NCBI RefSeq assembly: GCF_001529295.1
Contig: NZ_LLWK01000030.1
Coordinates: forward strand, 62,001-126,000
From: Flavobacterium sp. TAB 87
GTDB lineage: Bacteria > Bacteroidota > Bacteroidia > Flavobacteriales > Flavobacteriaceae
Reading direction: 5' to 3'
Length of the DNA: 64,000 nucleotides
The notes under the pieces were generated by a model. The model was given only the letters and a program-made list of their open reading frames with translations, had not been told where the DNA came from and ran no database searches. Positions 9,332 through 18,811 of the stretch are shown here, piece after piece; the first letter of the stretch is position 1, and every line of letters begins with the position of its first letter. Made by a program: the position numbers and the translations under genes.

Positions 9332-10402
9332 TTAAAACCAATTTCTCTTTTTGAAATAAATAATTAGCGCAACGACCAGCAATGCCATGACTCCCAGAAC
9401 GACATAGTAGCCATATTTATAATCTAGTTCGGGCATATTCGTAAAGTTCATTCCGTAAATACCGACTATAAAGGTAAGCGGAATAAAGGTTGCCGATACA
9501 ATCGTCAACGTTTTCATTATTTCGTTCATCTTATGATTTTGAGCCGAAAAATAAAAATTAGAAGCACTTTCTAACAAATTCATATCTGATTCAATTTGTT
9601 CTAAAAGCTCTAAGCTCTTTTGGTGCAAACGCGAGAAAAAGCTAAAATTATGTTTTTCGACGGCATTAAACGTATTGTCTTGCTTGATGCTTTTTATATC
9701 GTAAAGCGAATCCCGTAACGGAATAATAGCACGTTTTAAAAAATGAAAATTGTCGCGGTGCTTCTCAATTCGTTCCAATATGGCAGGATTCGAGTCTGTT
9801 TTAGTTAAGGAAATTAGCTTCTCAATTTTATCTTCTTCGTCTTCAATTGTAATGTAAAAGTTTTCCATTACAGCATCTAATAAGAGATAAAGTAAATAGT
9901 CAACTCTTTTAGAGCGCACAATTCCAGCATTAGTTCGCAATCTTTCTCTGATATGCGTGAAAAAATCACTACGCTTTTCTTGAAACGAAATTAAAACTCC
10001 TTTTTTAACGAGAAAACTAATTTGCTCTACATGAATATCGTCTGAGTTTTCAGAAGGTAAAATTGACTTAATTATAAAAAACAAACTGTCTGTTTGTTCT
10101 TGAAAGCGAGTTCGTTTATTGGTGTTTAAAATATCGGCAAGAATAAAATCATCCGTTTTAAAAAAATTCGCAATAGCTTTTAATTTTTCGGTGTCATTTA
10201 GTCCGTGTAAATTAAGCCAGTTATTTTTAGTGAAATCAAGTTTATCGGCGAATTCAGAAATTTTAATATCCTCATAATCAACAATCGAAGATTCATCATA
10301 CACAAACAGTTGCATTTCAGAATCAGCACTTTTATGGCTTCCAGTATATTCTAATTTACTAGGATTTATTTTTCGTACTTTTTTAAATTTTATTTTTCGC
10401 AT
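9332..10402 (-). CDS. corA: CorA-type magnesium/cobalt channel
   Basis: Pentameric inner-membrane channel for Mg2+ (also Co2+ and Ni2+). It has 356 residues: a long acidic cytoplasmic domain with a coiled helix, then two C-terminal membrane helices (about residues 295-315 and 328-348). The selectivity motif YGMNF follows the first helix, as in all CorA proteins. The C-terminus ends in basic residues (KKRNWF), as is usual. It precedes pta by 56 bases on the same strand; no terminator is visible between them, so read-through into pta-ackA is possible. The upstream region carries a long inverted repeat. Confidence 0.95.
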   Translation of the reverse strand: MRKIKFKKVRKINPSKLEYTGSHKSADSEMQLFVYDESSIVDYEDIKISEFADKLDFTKNNWLNLHGLNDTEKLKAIANFFKTDDFILADILNTNKRTRFQEQTDSLFFIIKSILPSENSDDIHVEQISFLVKKGVLISFQEKRSDFFTHIRERLRTNAGIVRSKRVDYLLYLLLDAVMENFYITIEDEEDKIEKLISLTKTDSNPAILERIEKHRDNFHFLKRAIIPLRDSLYDIKSIKQDNTFNAVEKHNFSFFSRLHQKSLELLEQIESDMNLLESASNFYFSAQNHKMNEIMKTLTIVSATFIPLTFIVGIYGMNFTNMPELDYKYGYYVVLGVMALLVVALIIYFKKRNWF

Positions 10403-10476
10403 TGCTGATAAATTAATAAAGTAATATTACGAAAAAGTTTCTTCAATTTCCGTTTCCATTATAAGAGAATACCACG

Positions 10477-10546
10477 TTTGATGTGTTTAAAACAGTAGTA
10501 AAAATGGTACTAAACGTTCAAAAATAATTGATTCTAACACATCAAA
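10477..10546. repeat. 11-bp perfect inverted repeat upstream of corA
   Basis: TTTGATGTGTT at 10477-10487 is exactly complementary to AACACATCAAA at 10536-10546, with a 48-base AT-rich spacer. It lies 75 bases upstream of the corA start, in the 214-base gap behind the debranching-enzyme gene. It could be a pair of operator half-sites or a long-loop RNA hairpin. Confidence 0.5.
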
Positions 10547-10616
10547 ATAGGATAAATATCAGTTTCAATATTAAAAAAAACATTTCCTATTCACGGCTCT
10601 CAAATAAGATAAAATT

Positions 10617-12581
10617 CTAAATCGAATTACTATCAATTGTATGCAATTCAAAATCAGCATACAACTTTAATATAGACGCAACCGACCATGCTTGTTGAAT
10701 GCATCCTTTTCCGTCAAGTGGAAGGGCACCATCAAAGATTTCAGAAATGCAATGCAATCCGTTCTCAACATAAAAATGCGCTCGCAGTTCTTTTAATTCA
10801 TCAACTACACGCTTTTTATTTTCTTCTGAATTACCGTATAACTTAAAAAAAGCTTGGTAATACTCACCTAACAGAAACGGCCATACCGTACCTTGATGGT
10901 AAGCATGATCTCTATTCCATTGATTTCCCTCGTAAACCGCTATAAATTGAGCATCATCTTCGGCTAAAGTTCGCAAACCAAATGGAGTCCATAATTTGTA
11001 CTTGAGCGCTTCAAAAATTATCTTTTGCTGCTCTTGATTTAAAACTGTAAAAGGCAAACTCAAGGCATAAATTTGATTGGAACGAAAACTAGTATCTGCT
11101 GAAGTATTTGGAACAATAACATCATATAATGTTCCTTCAGAATTGATAAAGTACTTCGAAAAATTAACCTCAAATGAAGAAATAACTTCTAAGAACTCAT
11201 GATTTAATTCGTGATTTAATTTTTTGCAAAATAAGTTATAAATCTGCAAAGCGTTGTACCAGAGCATGTTTATTTCTACAGGACAACCTATTCTGGGTGT
11301 AATTACGGTACCGTCAACAATTGCGTCCATCCAGGTTAATTTTACACCTGCTTGACCTCCGTACAAAAATCCTTGTTCTGTTACGTGAATATTATATCTT
11401 GTCCCGTCAAGATGCGCTTGTAAAATCGATTGTAGAATACTGCTGTTTTGCTCCATAAATTCCGTATCTGTAAAACGCTGATGATACTCGTATAAAGCCA
11501 CAAAAAGCCAAAGTGTTGCATCTATTGTATTGTACTCTACTTGATCCGAAGTGTTGTCTGGAAATCGATTTGGCAACATTCCCTGATCTACATATTCGAG
11601 AAAAGTTTTTAAGATAGATTTTGATGCTTTTTGATCGCCAACCGAAATCGTCAAACCTCGCATTGCAATCATCGTGTCTCTTCCCCAGTCTGAAAACCAA
11701 TGATAACCGGCAATTATCGAATCGCTTTGAGTCGATTGTCGGTACACCAAAAACTGCTTGCTCGACGCCAATAAATCAGTATAAAAATCTTCATTTTTTG
11801 GAGAATAAAAGTCTTCTGAATCTGTAATAGTCTTTCTATACTTTTGACTTATATCTACCGATTTTGTTATTTCATCTACAGAAAATGACAGTATAATTTC
11901 TTCGTCAGGTTTCAACCTGCATGTCACATAGCCTATTCTGTAATAATCAGTCGAATCAGGTAAACCGCGTTCCTTCTCTACTGCTAATTGTATGTCTTTG
12001 TACCACGATCTATTTTCCGTAAATACACCTTTATTCCAAGCAGTAAAGAACGGTTGTGCACCATATTTGGCATAGGTTTTAAAACTATTTTCACTGAACT
12101 CAGAATAGAAATCAGTTTCGGTATTTTCTTGAAAAGTAGTATGAAAATCAGCAAAGGAATAAAGCGGATGCAGCTCCAAATCGATGGTTTGATCTCCTAT
12201 GTTTTTATAATTAATTAAAGTAGTATTTTCTTTTTGTGGCATCAAAACGTTCTTCTCCACTTTCCAATTTTCTCCTTGATAATTCCATTTGGGAAAAGGT
12301 TTAGGTTCAAAATTTTTCAAATAATCTAGCCCTTTAGGATAAATAGTTTCTTTATATTGATTACAAGACAGATCATGATACATTTCATTTATTAAAACGC
12401 GCTCTTCAATTTTCGCAAAAAAAGTTTTACGATTCGTTGGTGGTTCTAAAGCGGCAATTAGTAGGCCGTGGTAACAACGCGAATTGCTTCCTGCGACAGT
12501 TCCCGAAGCATACCCTCCTAAACCATTGGTAATAATCCACTCTTTTTGCATTGCATCTTCGACCATATTACTGAATTTCAT
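10617..12581 (-). CDS. Glycogen debranching enzyme (amylo-alpha-1,6-glucosidase type)
   Basis: Probably removes alpha-1,6-linked glucose branches from glycogen or a related glucan in the cytoplasm. The 654-residue protein has an N-terminal beta-sandwich debranching domain (about residues 10-220; ITNGLGGYASGTVAG and SRCYHGLLIAA) and a C-terminal (alpha/alpha)6 catalytic barrel (about 265-640) with the conserved SDWGRDTMIAM near residue 300 and a late SEIFDG acidic motif. No signal peptide is present. The start overlaps the end of the upstream glycosidase gene by 14 bases; a second in-frame ATG at 12566 would remove the overlap. It is the last gene of a three-gene sugar operon. Confidence 0.9.
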   Translation of the reverse strand: MKFSNMVEDAMQKEWIITNGLGGYASGTVAGSNSRCYHGLLIAALEPPTNRKTFFAKIEERVLINEMYHDLSCNQYKETIYPKGLDYLKNFEPKPFPKWNYQGENWKVEKNVLMPQKENTTLINYKNIGDQTIDLELHPLYSFADFHTTFQENTETDFYSEFSENSFKTYAKYGAQPFFTAWNKGVFTENRSWYKDIQLAVEKERGLPDSTDYYRIGYVTCRLKPDEEIILSFSVDEITKSVDISQKYRKTITDSEDFYSPKNEDFYTDLLASSKQFLVYRQSTQSDSIIAGYHWFSDWGRDTMIAMRGLTISVGDQKASKSILKTFLEYVDQGMLPNRFPDNTSDQVEYNTIDATLWLFVALYEYHQRFTDTEFMEQNSSILQSILQAHLDGTRYNIHVTEQGFLYGGQAGVKLTWMDAIVDGTVITPRIGCPVEINMLWYNALQIYNLFCKKLNHELNHEFLEVISSFEVNFSKYFINSEGTLYDVIVPNTSADTSFRSNQIYALSLPFTVLNQEQQKIIFEALKYKLWTPFGLRTLAEDDAQFIAVYEGNQWNRDHAYHQGTVWPFLLGEYYQAFFKLYGNSEENKKRVVDELKELRAHFYVENGLHCISEIFDGALPLDGKGCIQQAWSVASILKLYADFELHTIDSNSI

Positions 12582-15192
12582 TAATTAAATTAGCTACCAA
12601 AGCACTCCAACCCGTTTGATGCGAAGCCCCGACACCTCGTCCGTTTTCTCCACTGAAATATTCGTAAAACAAAATCAATTCTTCAAAATTTGAATCTCTG
12701 TATTGCTCAGCGTGAAGTTGATTAATTGGCCGGTTTCCATCAGGATCTTTCTCAAAAACACTTATAATTCTTTTACTCAATTCGATACTAATTTGTTTTA
12801 AATCCAATTCATTGGTGGCGTTGGTTGGAAAGGACACTTTTACTAAATCGGTGTACTTATAATATTCAACTAAGGCTTGAATAAAAAGATAATTCAGCGG
12901 CATCCAAACGGGTCCCCGCCAATTTGAATTCCCTCCAAAAAGTGAACTCGTCGACTCAGCGGGCTCATAATTGATACAATACTTAACACCTTGAATCGAA
13001 ATGTTGTATGGGTCCTTATGAATTTTGGATAATGAACGCAGCCCATACGGACTCAAAAATTCATTTTCATCTAAAACTGTTTTAGCTAATATTTGCATTC
13101 GGTCTTTGGGAACAAGCGACAACAATAAATCACCTCCAGCGGCATATTCTTGAATAACGGGAAATTTTAAATTATCAGCCCGATGCTTTTTAAACCAATC
13201 CACACTTTTGCTAAACTTAGGCAACTGTTCGAGTGTTTCTTTTTTAATGCACAATAAAGCTACCATCGCCAATAAACTCGCTATAGAACGTACTTTTATC
13301 GGGATATATTCGCCATCGGGCATTACCAATTTATCGTAAAAAAAACCATCAACCTCATCCCAAGTTCCGACATATTCTTTACTTATTTGATTTAAAGCTT
13401 CGGCAATAAAGACAAAATGCCCAAAATACTTGGTCGCCATATCTTCATAGGTTTCGTCGACCATTGCAATTTCTAAACTCATCTCGAGCATATTCAAACA
13501 ATATAAAGCCATCCAAGAGGTACCATCTACTTGCTCTAATTTTCCTTTTCCAGGAATTCCGTGACTGCGATCAAAAACGCCAATATTATCTAAACCTAAA
13601 AAGCCTCCTTCAAATACATTATTTTCGTTCGTATCCAATCGATTGACCCACCACGTAAAATTAAGCGCTAATTTGTTGAACATTCTCTTTAAAAAATTAA
13701 CATCACCTTTGCCTGTTTTGTCGCGATCATTTTTAAAAATTTGCAAAGCAGCCCAAGCCTGTACTGGCGGATTAACGTCGCTAAAAGACCACTCGTAAGC
13801 TGGTATTTGCCCGTTAGGCGCCATATACCATTCTTTTGTAAAAAGCAATAACTGATTTTTGCCAAAATCGGGATCAATAAGCCCAAAAGTCACGCAATGA
13901 AAGGCCAAATCCCAAGAGGCATACCACGGATATTCCCAAGCATCAGGCATCGATATAATATCATGGTTTCTAAGTGTTTTCCAATTTGTATTGCGTCCTT
14001 CCCAACGTTGCTCTGGCGGTTTTGGTTGCTTTGGATCACCTAAAAGCCACGTTTCTACATCGTAATTATAATATTGCTTACTCCATAACAAACCTGCAAA
14101 AGCTTGTTTTTGAATTTGTTGGTGCTCTTTATTTTTAGATTTTGTGATTGCGGCATAAAAAGCATCAGATTCTGCAATCCGTTTTGAAAAAGTAGCATTA
14201 AAACTTGAATCAAACGGATTTTCTAACTCTTCTTTTGACAGTCGCAGTTGAATGGTAGCCGAACTCTTACCTTCGACGCAAACTACATATAACGGCGCAA
14301 ATTTAGTTCCGGCTGTTTTAGTAGAACTTAAGGTAAAATCGTTATTTATAATCGCGTCATGAAAAAAATCTTTCTTGAAAGGTTGGCTGTTTGGCGTCCC
14401 ATAAATGCGTTCGCTATTGGTTTCGTTTTCGGTAAATAAAAGTCGATCTGCTTGATCAAAATAAAAATTATAATCGCCAACATATTCGTGTGATACAGAA
14501 ACGTAGTCATTTCCGTTTTTCGTTTCTCTCTTTATGACAGGTTTATTTTCTTGTTCTCTAAAGCTCCAATAATTACGAATCCACAGCGTTGGTAAAACGT
14601 GAATATCAGCTGCAAATTCATGTCGGTTCTCGATTGTAATTTTGATTAAAATATCTTCAGAATCGGCTTTTGCATATTCGGTAAATACATCAAAATATTC
14701 ATTTTTTTCAAAAATTCCGGTATCTAATAATTCAAATTCTAAATCATCTTTACCACGCTTTTTGTTTTCGCTAACCAAACGATCGTATGGAAATTCGTTT
14801 TGAGAGTATTTGTACAAATGTTTCATGTACGAATGCGTAGGTGTGTTTTCAAGATAGTAGTACAATTCTTTTACATCTTCACCATGGTTTCCTTCTGGTC
14901 CGGTTAAACCAAAAAGACGTTCTTTTAATATTGGATCTTTGCCATTCCATAAAGTAACACCAAAGCAAACATTGCAATACTTGTCTGAAATGCCAGCCAT
15001 ACCGTCTTCACCCCAACGGTATGTGCGACTGCGAGCGTGGTCGTGCGGAAAATAGTCCCATGCACTTCCATCCACGCTATAATCTTCACGAACAGTTCCC
15101 CATTGTCTTTCACTCAAATACGGCCCCCAATGCAACCAGTCTTTATCTTTCTTATAATTTTCGTCGATTCTATTTTGTTCTTGCAAATGCAT
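12568..15192 (-). CDS. MGH1/GH63-like glycoside hydrolase (putative glucosidase)
   Basis: A large (alpha/alpha)6-barrel glycosidase of 874 residues, related to mannosylglycerate/glucosylglycerate hydrolases and GH63 glucosidases. The N-terminal half carries the family signatures LSERQWGTVREDYS and GLTGPEGNHGEDVKELYYY. The barrel follows, with a catalytic-acid region EQVDGTSWM near residue 555 and NWRGPVWMPL near residue 760. There is no signal peptide, so it acts on an intracellular substrate. It lies 18 bases after the SDR gene and overlaps the debranching enzyme gene. The exact substrate (trehalose-like, glucosylglycerate, or short alpha-glucans) cannot be told from the sequence. Confidence 0.85.
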   Translation of the reverse strand: MHLQEQNRIDENYKKDKDWLHWGPYLSERQWGTVREDYSVDGSAWDYFPHDHARSRTYRWGEDGMAGISDKYCNVCFGVTLWNGKDPILKERLFGLTGPEGNHGEDVKELYYYLENTPTHSYMKHLYKYSQNEFPYDRLVSENKKRGKDDLEFELLDTGIFEKNEYFDVFTEYAKADSEDILIKITIENRHEFAADIHVLPTLWIRNYWSFREQENKPVIKRETKNGNDYVSVSHEYVGDYNFYFDQADRLLFTENETNSERIYGTPNSQPFKKDFFHDAIINNDFTLSSTKTAGTKFAPLYVVCVEGKSSATIQLRLSKEELENPFDSSFNATFSKRIAESDAFYAAITKSKNKEHQQIQKQAFAGLLWSKQYYNYDVETWLLGDPKQPKPPEQRWEGRNTNWKTLRNHDIISMPDAWEYPWYASWDLAFHCVTFGLIDPDFGKNQLLLFTKEWYMAPNGQIPAYEWSFSDVNPPVQAWAALQIFKNDRDKTGKGDVNFLKRMFNKLALNFTWWVNRLDTNENNVFEGGFLGLDNIGVFDRSHGIPGKGKLEQVDGTSWMALYCLNMLEMSLEIAMVDETYEDMATKYFGHFVFIAEALNQISKEYVGTWDEVDGFFYDKLVMPDGEYIPIKVRSIASLLAMVALLCIKKETLEQLPKFSKSVDWFKKHRADNLKFPVIQEYAAGGDLLLSLVPKDRMQILAKTVLDENEFLSPYGLRSLSKIHKDPYNISIQGVKYCINYEPAESTSSLFGGNSNWRGPVWMPLNYLFIQALVEYYKYTDLVKVSFPTNATNELDLKQISIELSKRIISVFEKDPDGNRPINQLHAEQYRDSNFEELILFYEYFSGENGRGVGASHQTGWSALVANLINEIQ

Positions 15193-15210
15193 AGTTTGTT
15201 TTTTTTTGAA

Positions 15211-16029
15211 TTAGCCGTTAGTCGTAAAACCAGGATAACAAGTCATTCCGCCATCTACGAAAATGGTCGTTCCGTTAATGTATTCAGATTCATCTGAAGC
15301 CAACCATACGGCTGTGCTACCAATATCTTCTGGAACACCAATTCGTTTGTACGGAATTAATTTATTTAAGTCATTTAATGCTTCTGGATTTCCCCAAACG
15401 TTTTTGTTGATCGGGGTTTGTATCGCTCCAGGAGCGATGCTATTGCATCTTATTTTATATGATGCATATTCTTGACATATACTTTGCATTAGCATATTAA
15501 TCGCTCCTTTACTCGCCGCATAGTTAGCATGACCAGCCCAAGGAATTAACTGATGAACTGAACTCATTTGGATAATTTTGCCGAGGGAGCGGGATACTTC
15601 TGGACGCATACCTCGATGTAAAAATTCACGAATTGCTTCTCTAGCACACAAAAATTGTCCGGTAAGATTCACATCCAACACCAACTGCCAGTCTTTTAAT
15701 TCCATTTCGTGTAAGGCAGCATCGCGTTGCAAACCTGCGTTTGGAACACAAATATCGACCGTTCCAAAGTGATTAATTGTTTGTTTAAATAGTGCTATAA
15801 CTTCGCTTTCTTTACTCACATCGCATTTTATAGCAATCGCATCACCGCATAAATTATCAATTGAAATTTTATGAGCAATTTCTTCTGCAATTTCTGGATG
15901 CGATACGTAATTAATAACCACATTGGCTCCATCTCGACCAATAGCTGTAGCCACTGCTTCTCCAATTCCAGAATTAGCACCTGTTACTATACAAGTTTGA
16001 TTGGCAAGTCTATTATTTGGTTTTTGCAT
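15211..16029 (-). CDS. SDR oxidoreductase, glucose 1-dehydrogenase-like
   Basis: Classical short-chain dehydrogenase of 272 residues, probably oxidising glucose or a related sugar to the lactone with NAD(P)+. The N-terminal TGANSGIGEA nucleotide-binding motif, the NAG motif (VPNAGLQ), and the catalytic Ser-Tyr-Lys set (MSSVHQLIPWAGHANYAASK) are all present. The C-terminal GTTIFVDGGM is typical of the glucose dehydrogenase group. It is first in a compact operon with two intracellular glycosidases, which supports a role in oxidising the released sugar; this is inference. Confidence 0.88.
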   Translation of the reverse strand: MQKPNNRLANQTCIVTGANSGIGEAVATAIGRDGANVVINYVSHPEIAEEIAHKISIDNLCGDAIAIKCDVSKESEVIALFKQTINHFGTVDICVPNAGLQRDAALHEMELKDWQLVLDVNLTGQFLCAREAIREFLHRGMRPEVSRSLGKIIQMSSVHQLIPWAGHANYAASKGAINMLMQSICQEYASYKIRCNSIAPGAIQTPINKNVWGNPEALNDLNKLIPYKRIGVPEDIGSTAVWLASDESEYINGTTIFVDGGMTCYPGFTTNG

Positions 16030-16053
16030 TTGAACTGTTTTAGAATTTTCTGT

Positions 16054-16109
16054 TGAGAATAATTATTTAGGAAATTATTTCTCAGCAAACTGAAGTAATA
16101 CTACTTTCA
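16054..16109. promoter_or_regulatory. Two adjacent dyads upstream of the sugar operon
   Basis: TGAGAATAATT (16054-16064) is complementary to AATTATTTCTCA (16073-16084) apart from one extra T, and TGAAGTA (16091-16097) pairs with TACTTTCA (16102-16109) with one extra T. They lie 25-80 bases before the SDR start and are candidate operator sites for the three-gene sugar operon. No good TAnnTTTG element was seen. Confidence 0.35.
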
Positions 16110-16257
16110 TTATCATAAACTTACAAAAATTACGTGCTGCAGTTCGTACAGAAAGTGCTAAAATAATTGTAAAATATTCAGCACGACAATCCTATTGAAG
16201 AATAACCGCGATCGGATCAACGATATTTTTGGAGAAAAATTAAGAACGTTTAAAACG

Positions 16258-16297
16258 AAAAAAAGGTCTGACTTTTTTACAAGTCAAACCTTTTTTT
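16258..16297 (-). terminator. Intrinsic terminator after the DUF2911 gene
   Basis: Stem of AAAAAAAGGT + TGACTT against AAGTCA + ACCTTTTTTT with one C/A mismatch and a six-base loop (16275-16280). It has T runs on both sides and could work in either direction. Confidence 0.8.
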
Positions 16298-16320
16298 TAT
16301 AATTTATAAATAAATAACAC

Positions 16321-17169
16321 TTATCTACTCCACTCTGAAATACTGTCTTTATTCATTTTTACATAATCTTGATTTCCTGCGGCTTCAGAAGCAGCTAATG
16401 AAACTTTAGCAGTTGAAATTGCACCATTTTTATCTCCTTGTCTCGCTTGAATCAATGATTTTAAACGATTATAATAAAACGGCTGTTCTTTAGTTAAATC
16501 CAAAGCTTTGTCTACATATTCTCTCGATTTGTTGATATCGCCTTTTATTTGATATAGGTACTGCGCTGCTGCAAAGTAATCTGCTGCTGTCGGCCCAGAA
16601 AGGACTCTTTCCATACTTTCAGACGCTATTTTTGCAGTTGGCACATCAAATTTCATAGATACTGAAGAATTCTCCCAAGCAATATCTAAATGTGCATAGT
16701 TAGAGTTTGGATCAATATTATTAATTCCTACTGTAAAAGTCTCTACAGCTTTGGATAAAGATTCTTCCTTAACCGTTGTTTTTAAAGCTACGTTGGCCTC
16801 GCTATATTCTTCTGGTAATCCCCAGTTATCTGTCGTTTTGTAAAAAATAACATCCCAACTTTCAATTCTCGGAATGGTATATAAAGCATATTTTCCTTTT
16901 TTCAATGTCTTGCCATCAATAACAATATCATCACTAAAAGATATAATTGTATTTTCGTTAGCACCTGTTCTCCACAATTTTCCAAAAGGTACCAAATTAC
17001 CAAAAACAGCTCTACCTCTAGCACTTGGTCTAGAGTACACTATTTCTACATCTGTCAAACCAACGACCTGACTTACAACTCCTTTTGGACTAGAAGCTGG
17101 TGTTTTAATTTGTGCTTGCAAAGCAAATGGCGCTAAAATAATCGCTAGTGCAAAAAATAATTTTCTCAT
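16321..17169 (-). CDS. DUF2911 exported protein
   Basis: Protein of 282 residues with a clear N-terminal signal peptide (LFFALAIILAPFALQAQ), so it is exported to the periplasm or beyond. The DUF2911 domain covers roughly residues 25-170 (VVGLTDVEIVYSRPSARGR, LWRTGANENT, KYALYTIP). The C-terminal part (about 190-275) is helical and looks like a TPR-type repeat pair (DYFAAAQYLYQIKGDINKS). The family is common in Bacteroidota and has no established function. It is transcribed alone, with a promoter-like element just before it and a terminator after it. Confidence 0.88.
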   Translation of the reverse strand: MRKLFFALAIILAPFALQAQIKTPASSPKGVVSQVVGLTDVEIVYSRPSARGRAVFGNLVPFGKLWRTGANENTIISFSDDIVIDGKTLKKGKYALYTIPRIESWDVIFYKTTDNWGLPEEYSEANVALKTTVKEESLSKAVETFTVGINNIDPNSNYAHLDIAWENSSVSMKFDVPTAKIASESMERVLSGPTAADYFAAAQYLYQIKGDINKSREYVDKALDLTKEQPFYYNRLKSLIQARQGDKNGAISTAKVSLAASEAAGNQDYVKMNKDSISEWSR

Positions 17170-17188
17170 GATAGTTTATTTATTTGTT

Positions 17189-17196
17189 CAAATTTA
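17189..17196 (-). promoter_or_regulatory. Bacteroidota -7 element before the DUF2911 gene
   Basis: The minus strand reads TAAATTTG, an exact TAnnTTTG match, 20 bases before the ATG. No convincing -33 element was found. Confidence 0.45.
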
Positions 17197-17238
17197 CAAA
17201 TACAAAAGAATATCGCTAGTTAAATTAAACCTAATATC

Positions 17239-17895
17239 TTACTGTAATTGTGCTATGTTTTTAAAATTTAATTCCGAAAAATGTTTAATTACTAAATCTG
17301 CTAAACTGAGATCCTGCATTTTCGAATGTTCACTGTCGTAACCGATACAAAAAATTCCTGCTGCATTGGCTGCTTTAATTCCGTTGGTACTGTCTTCAAT
17401 TACTATACAATTCTCTTTTGGCGCAGTCGATAACGAAGCAGCATGCAAAAAGATTGCGGGATCAGGTTTTGATTGCGGAAAATCTTCACCACTTACTATA
17501 TCAGTAAAATATTGGTGTAAATTAAACCGATTAAAAACTCGTGCAATTGTTACTTTCGAAGCGGACGATGCCAAAATCAACTGTATTCCGTTGCCATGCA
17601 AATCCTTTATCAAATCCTCTACTCCATCCAACAAATACAAATCTTCTTTGGTGTCAAAAGCATCATTAAATATGGCTCTTTTACGTTGAATCAAATCCTC
17701 TACTTCGTGCGAAATAACAAATGATTGCTTTAATCTTTGAAACGTGTTTCGAGTCGAAAATCCAGTAAACGAAGCATACATTTCATCAGTAACCTCAATT
17801 CCTAATTCTTTAAATTGCTCATGATACGCATAGTAATGTACCGGTTCGGTATCAACAATCACGCCATCCATATCAAATATTACTGTTTTTATCAT
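17239..17895 (-). CDS. HAD-superfamily hydrolase, beta-phosphoglucomutase-like
   Basis: Cytoplasmic phosphatase or sugar-phosphate mutase of 218 residues. The catalytic motif I FDMDGVIVDTEP (nucleophile Asp8, acid/base Asp10), motif II LASSAS, motif III Lys (SKPDP) and motif IV IEDSTNGIKAA are all intact, with a four-helix cap (about 15-85). The group includes beta-phosphoglucomutase and several sugar phosphatases, so the substrate is uncertain. It lies between the DUF2911 gene (69 bases downstream) and tcdA on the same strand, with no terminator visible in either gap. Confidence 0.88.
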   Translation of the reverse strand: MIKTVIFDMDGVIVDTEPVHYYAYHEQFKELGIEVTDEMYASFTGFSTRNTFQRLKQSFVISHEVEDLIQRKRAIFNDAFDTKEDLYLLDGVEDLIKDLHGNGIQLILASSASKVTIARVFNRFNLHQYFTDIVSGEDFPQSKPDPAIFLHAASLSTAPKENCIVIEDSTNGIKAANAAGIFCIGYDSEHSKMQDLSLADLVIKHFSELNFKNIAQLQ

Positions 17896-18047
17896 TTTTT
17901 ATTTTTTTTTATTTTTTTCAGGGCTCAAATACGTATAGCTTTTTTTAAAGCGGTAAAAGTATACGGTGATTGTGTAAATGATTTTCTTTAATTATAAGTA
18001 ATCTATTGAATTTAAAGATTAAAATTTGAATACTAAATCCTTACTAC

Positions 18048-18767
18048 TCACTTATCTCTTTTCAACAAATAACGAATTGCAGTTTCAGCCGCATACAAAC
18101 CAAATAATCCAGGCATGTAACTGTTGGTACCGTAAAAAGACTTTTTAAAATTAGACCCATCAGTTAGTTTCAAACTATTTTCATCTTGAATTTCAGAAGA
18201 GAAAACTACTTTTAATTTATTGATATTTACTTCCTTTAAACGCTTACGAATCGTTTTGGAAAAAAAACAATTCATTGTATTTGAGATATCAGCAACTTTT
18301 ACTTTTGAAGCTATCATTTTTCCACCTGCTCCCATGCAACTGATAATTTTTACTCTATTTCGTTTGGCACCCATTATCAAATTTAATTTTGGTGTGATGC
18401 TATCGATGCAGTCTATTACGTAGTCAAATTCTGGAATAACAATTTCAAAAGCTCTTTCGGGAGATAAAAACTCTTCTACTCGAGTCAATTGCAATTCTGG
18501 ATTAATATCCATCAAACGATCGCCAACAATAGTTATTTTAGCTTGTCCAATTGTCGAATGCAACGCAGGTAATTGTCGGTTTATATTGGTAATATCAACC
18601 ACATCTCCATCAACAATAGTCATTTTTCCAACTCCAGCTCTTGCTAAAAATTCGGCTGCAAAAGAGCCAACTCCGCCCATACCAACGATTAAGACGTTAG
18701 CATTTATTAAATTATTTAATCCTTCTTTTGTATATAAAAGCTCGGCTCTTTCCGTCCATTCTGCCAT
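18048..18767 (-). CDS. tcdA: tRNA threonylcarbamoyladenosine dehydratase
   Basis: E1-like ATP-dependent enzyme that cyclises t6A37 to ct6A in tRNAs that read ANN codons. The 239-residue length is usual. The N-terminal ThiF/MoeB fold shows the nucleotide loop GMGGVGSFAAEFLARAG, followed by DGDVVDITNINRQ and DCIDSITPK. The C-terminus carries SYMPGLFGLYAAETAIRYLL. It follows a TatD-family gene by 45 bases on the same strand, so the two are probably co-transcribed. Confidence 0.93.
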   Translation of the reverse strand: MAEWTERAELLYTKEGLNNLINANVLIVGMGGVGSFAAEFLARAGVGKMTIVDGDVVDITNINRQLPALHSTIGQAKITIVGDRLMDINPELQLTRVEEFLSPERAFEIVIPEFDYVIDCIDSITPKLNLIMGAKRNRVKIISCMGAGGKMIASKVKVADISNTMNCFFSKTIRKRLKEVNINKLKVVFSSEIQDENSLKLTDGSNFKKSFYGTNSYMPGLFGLYAAETAIRYLLKRDK

Positions 18768-18811
18768 ACGTAATGTGTTTTATTAATTTGTTTAGAAATA
18801 AGGATTCTATC

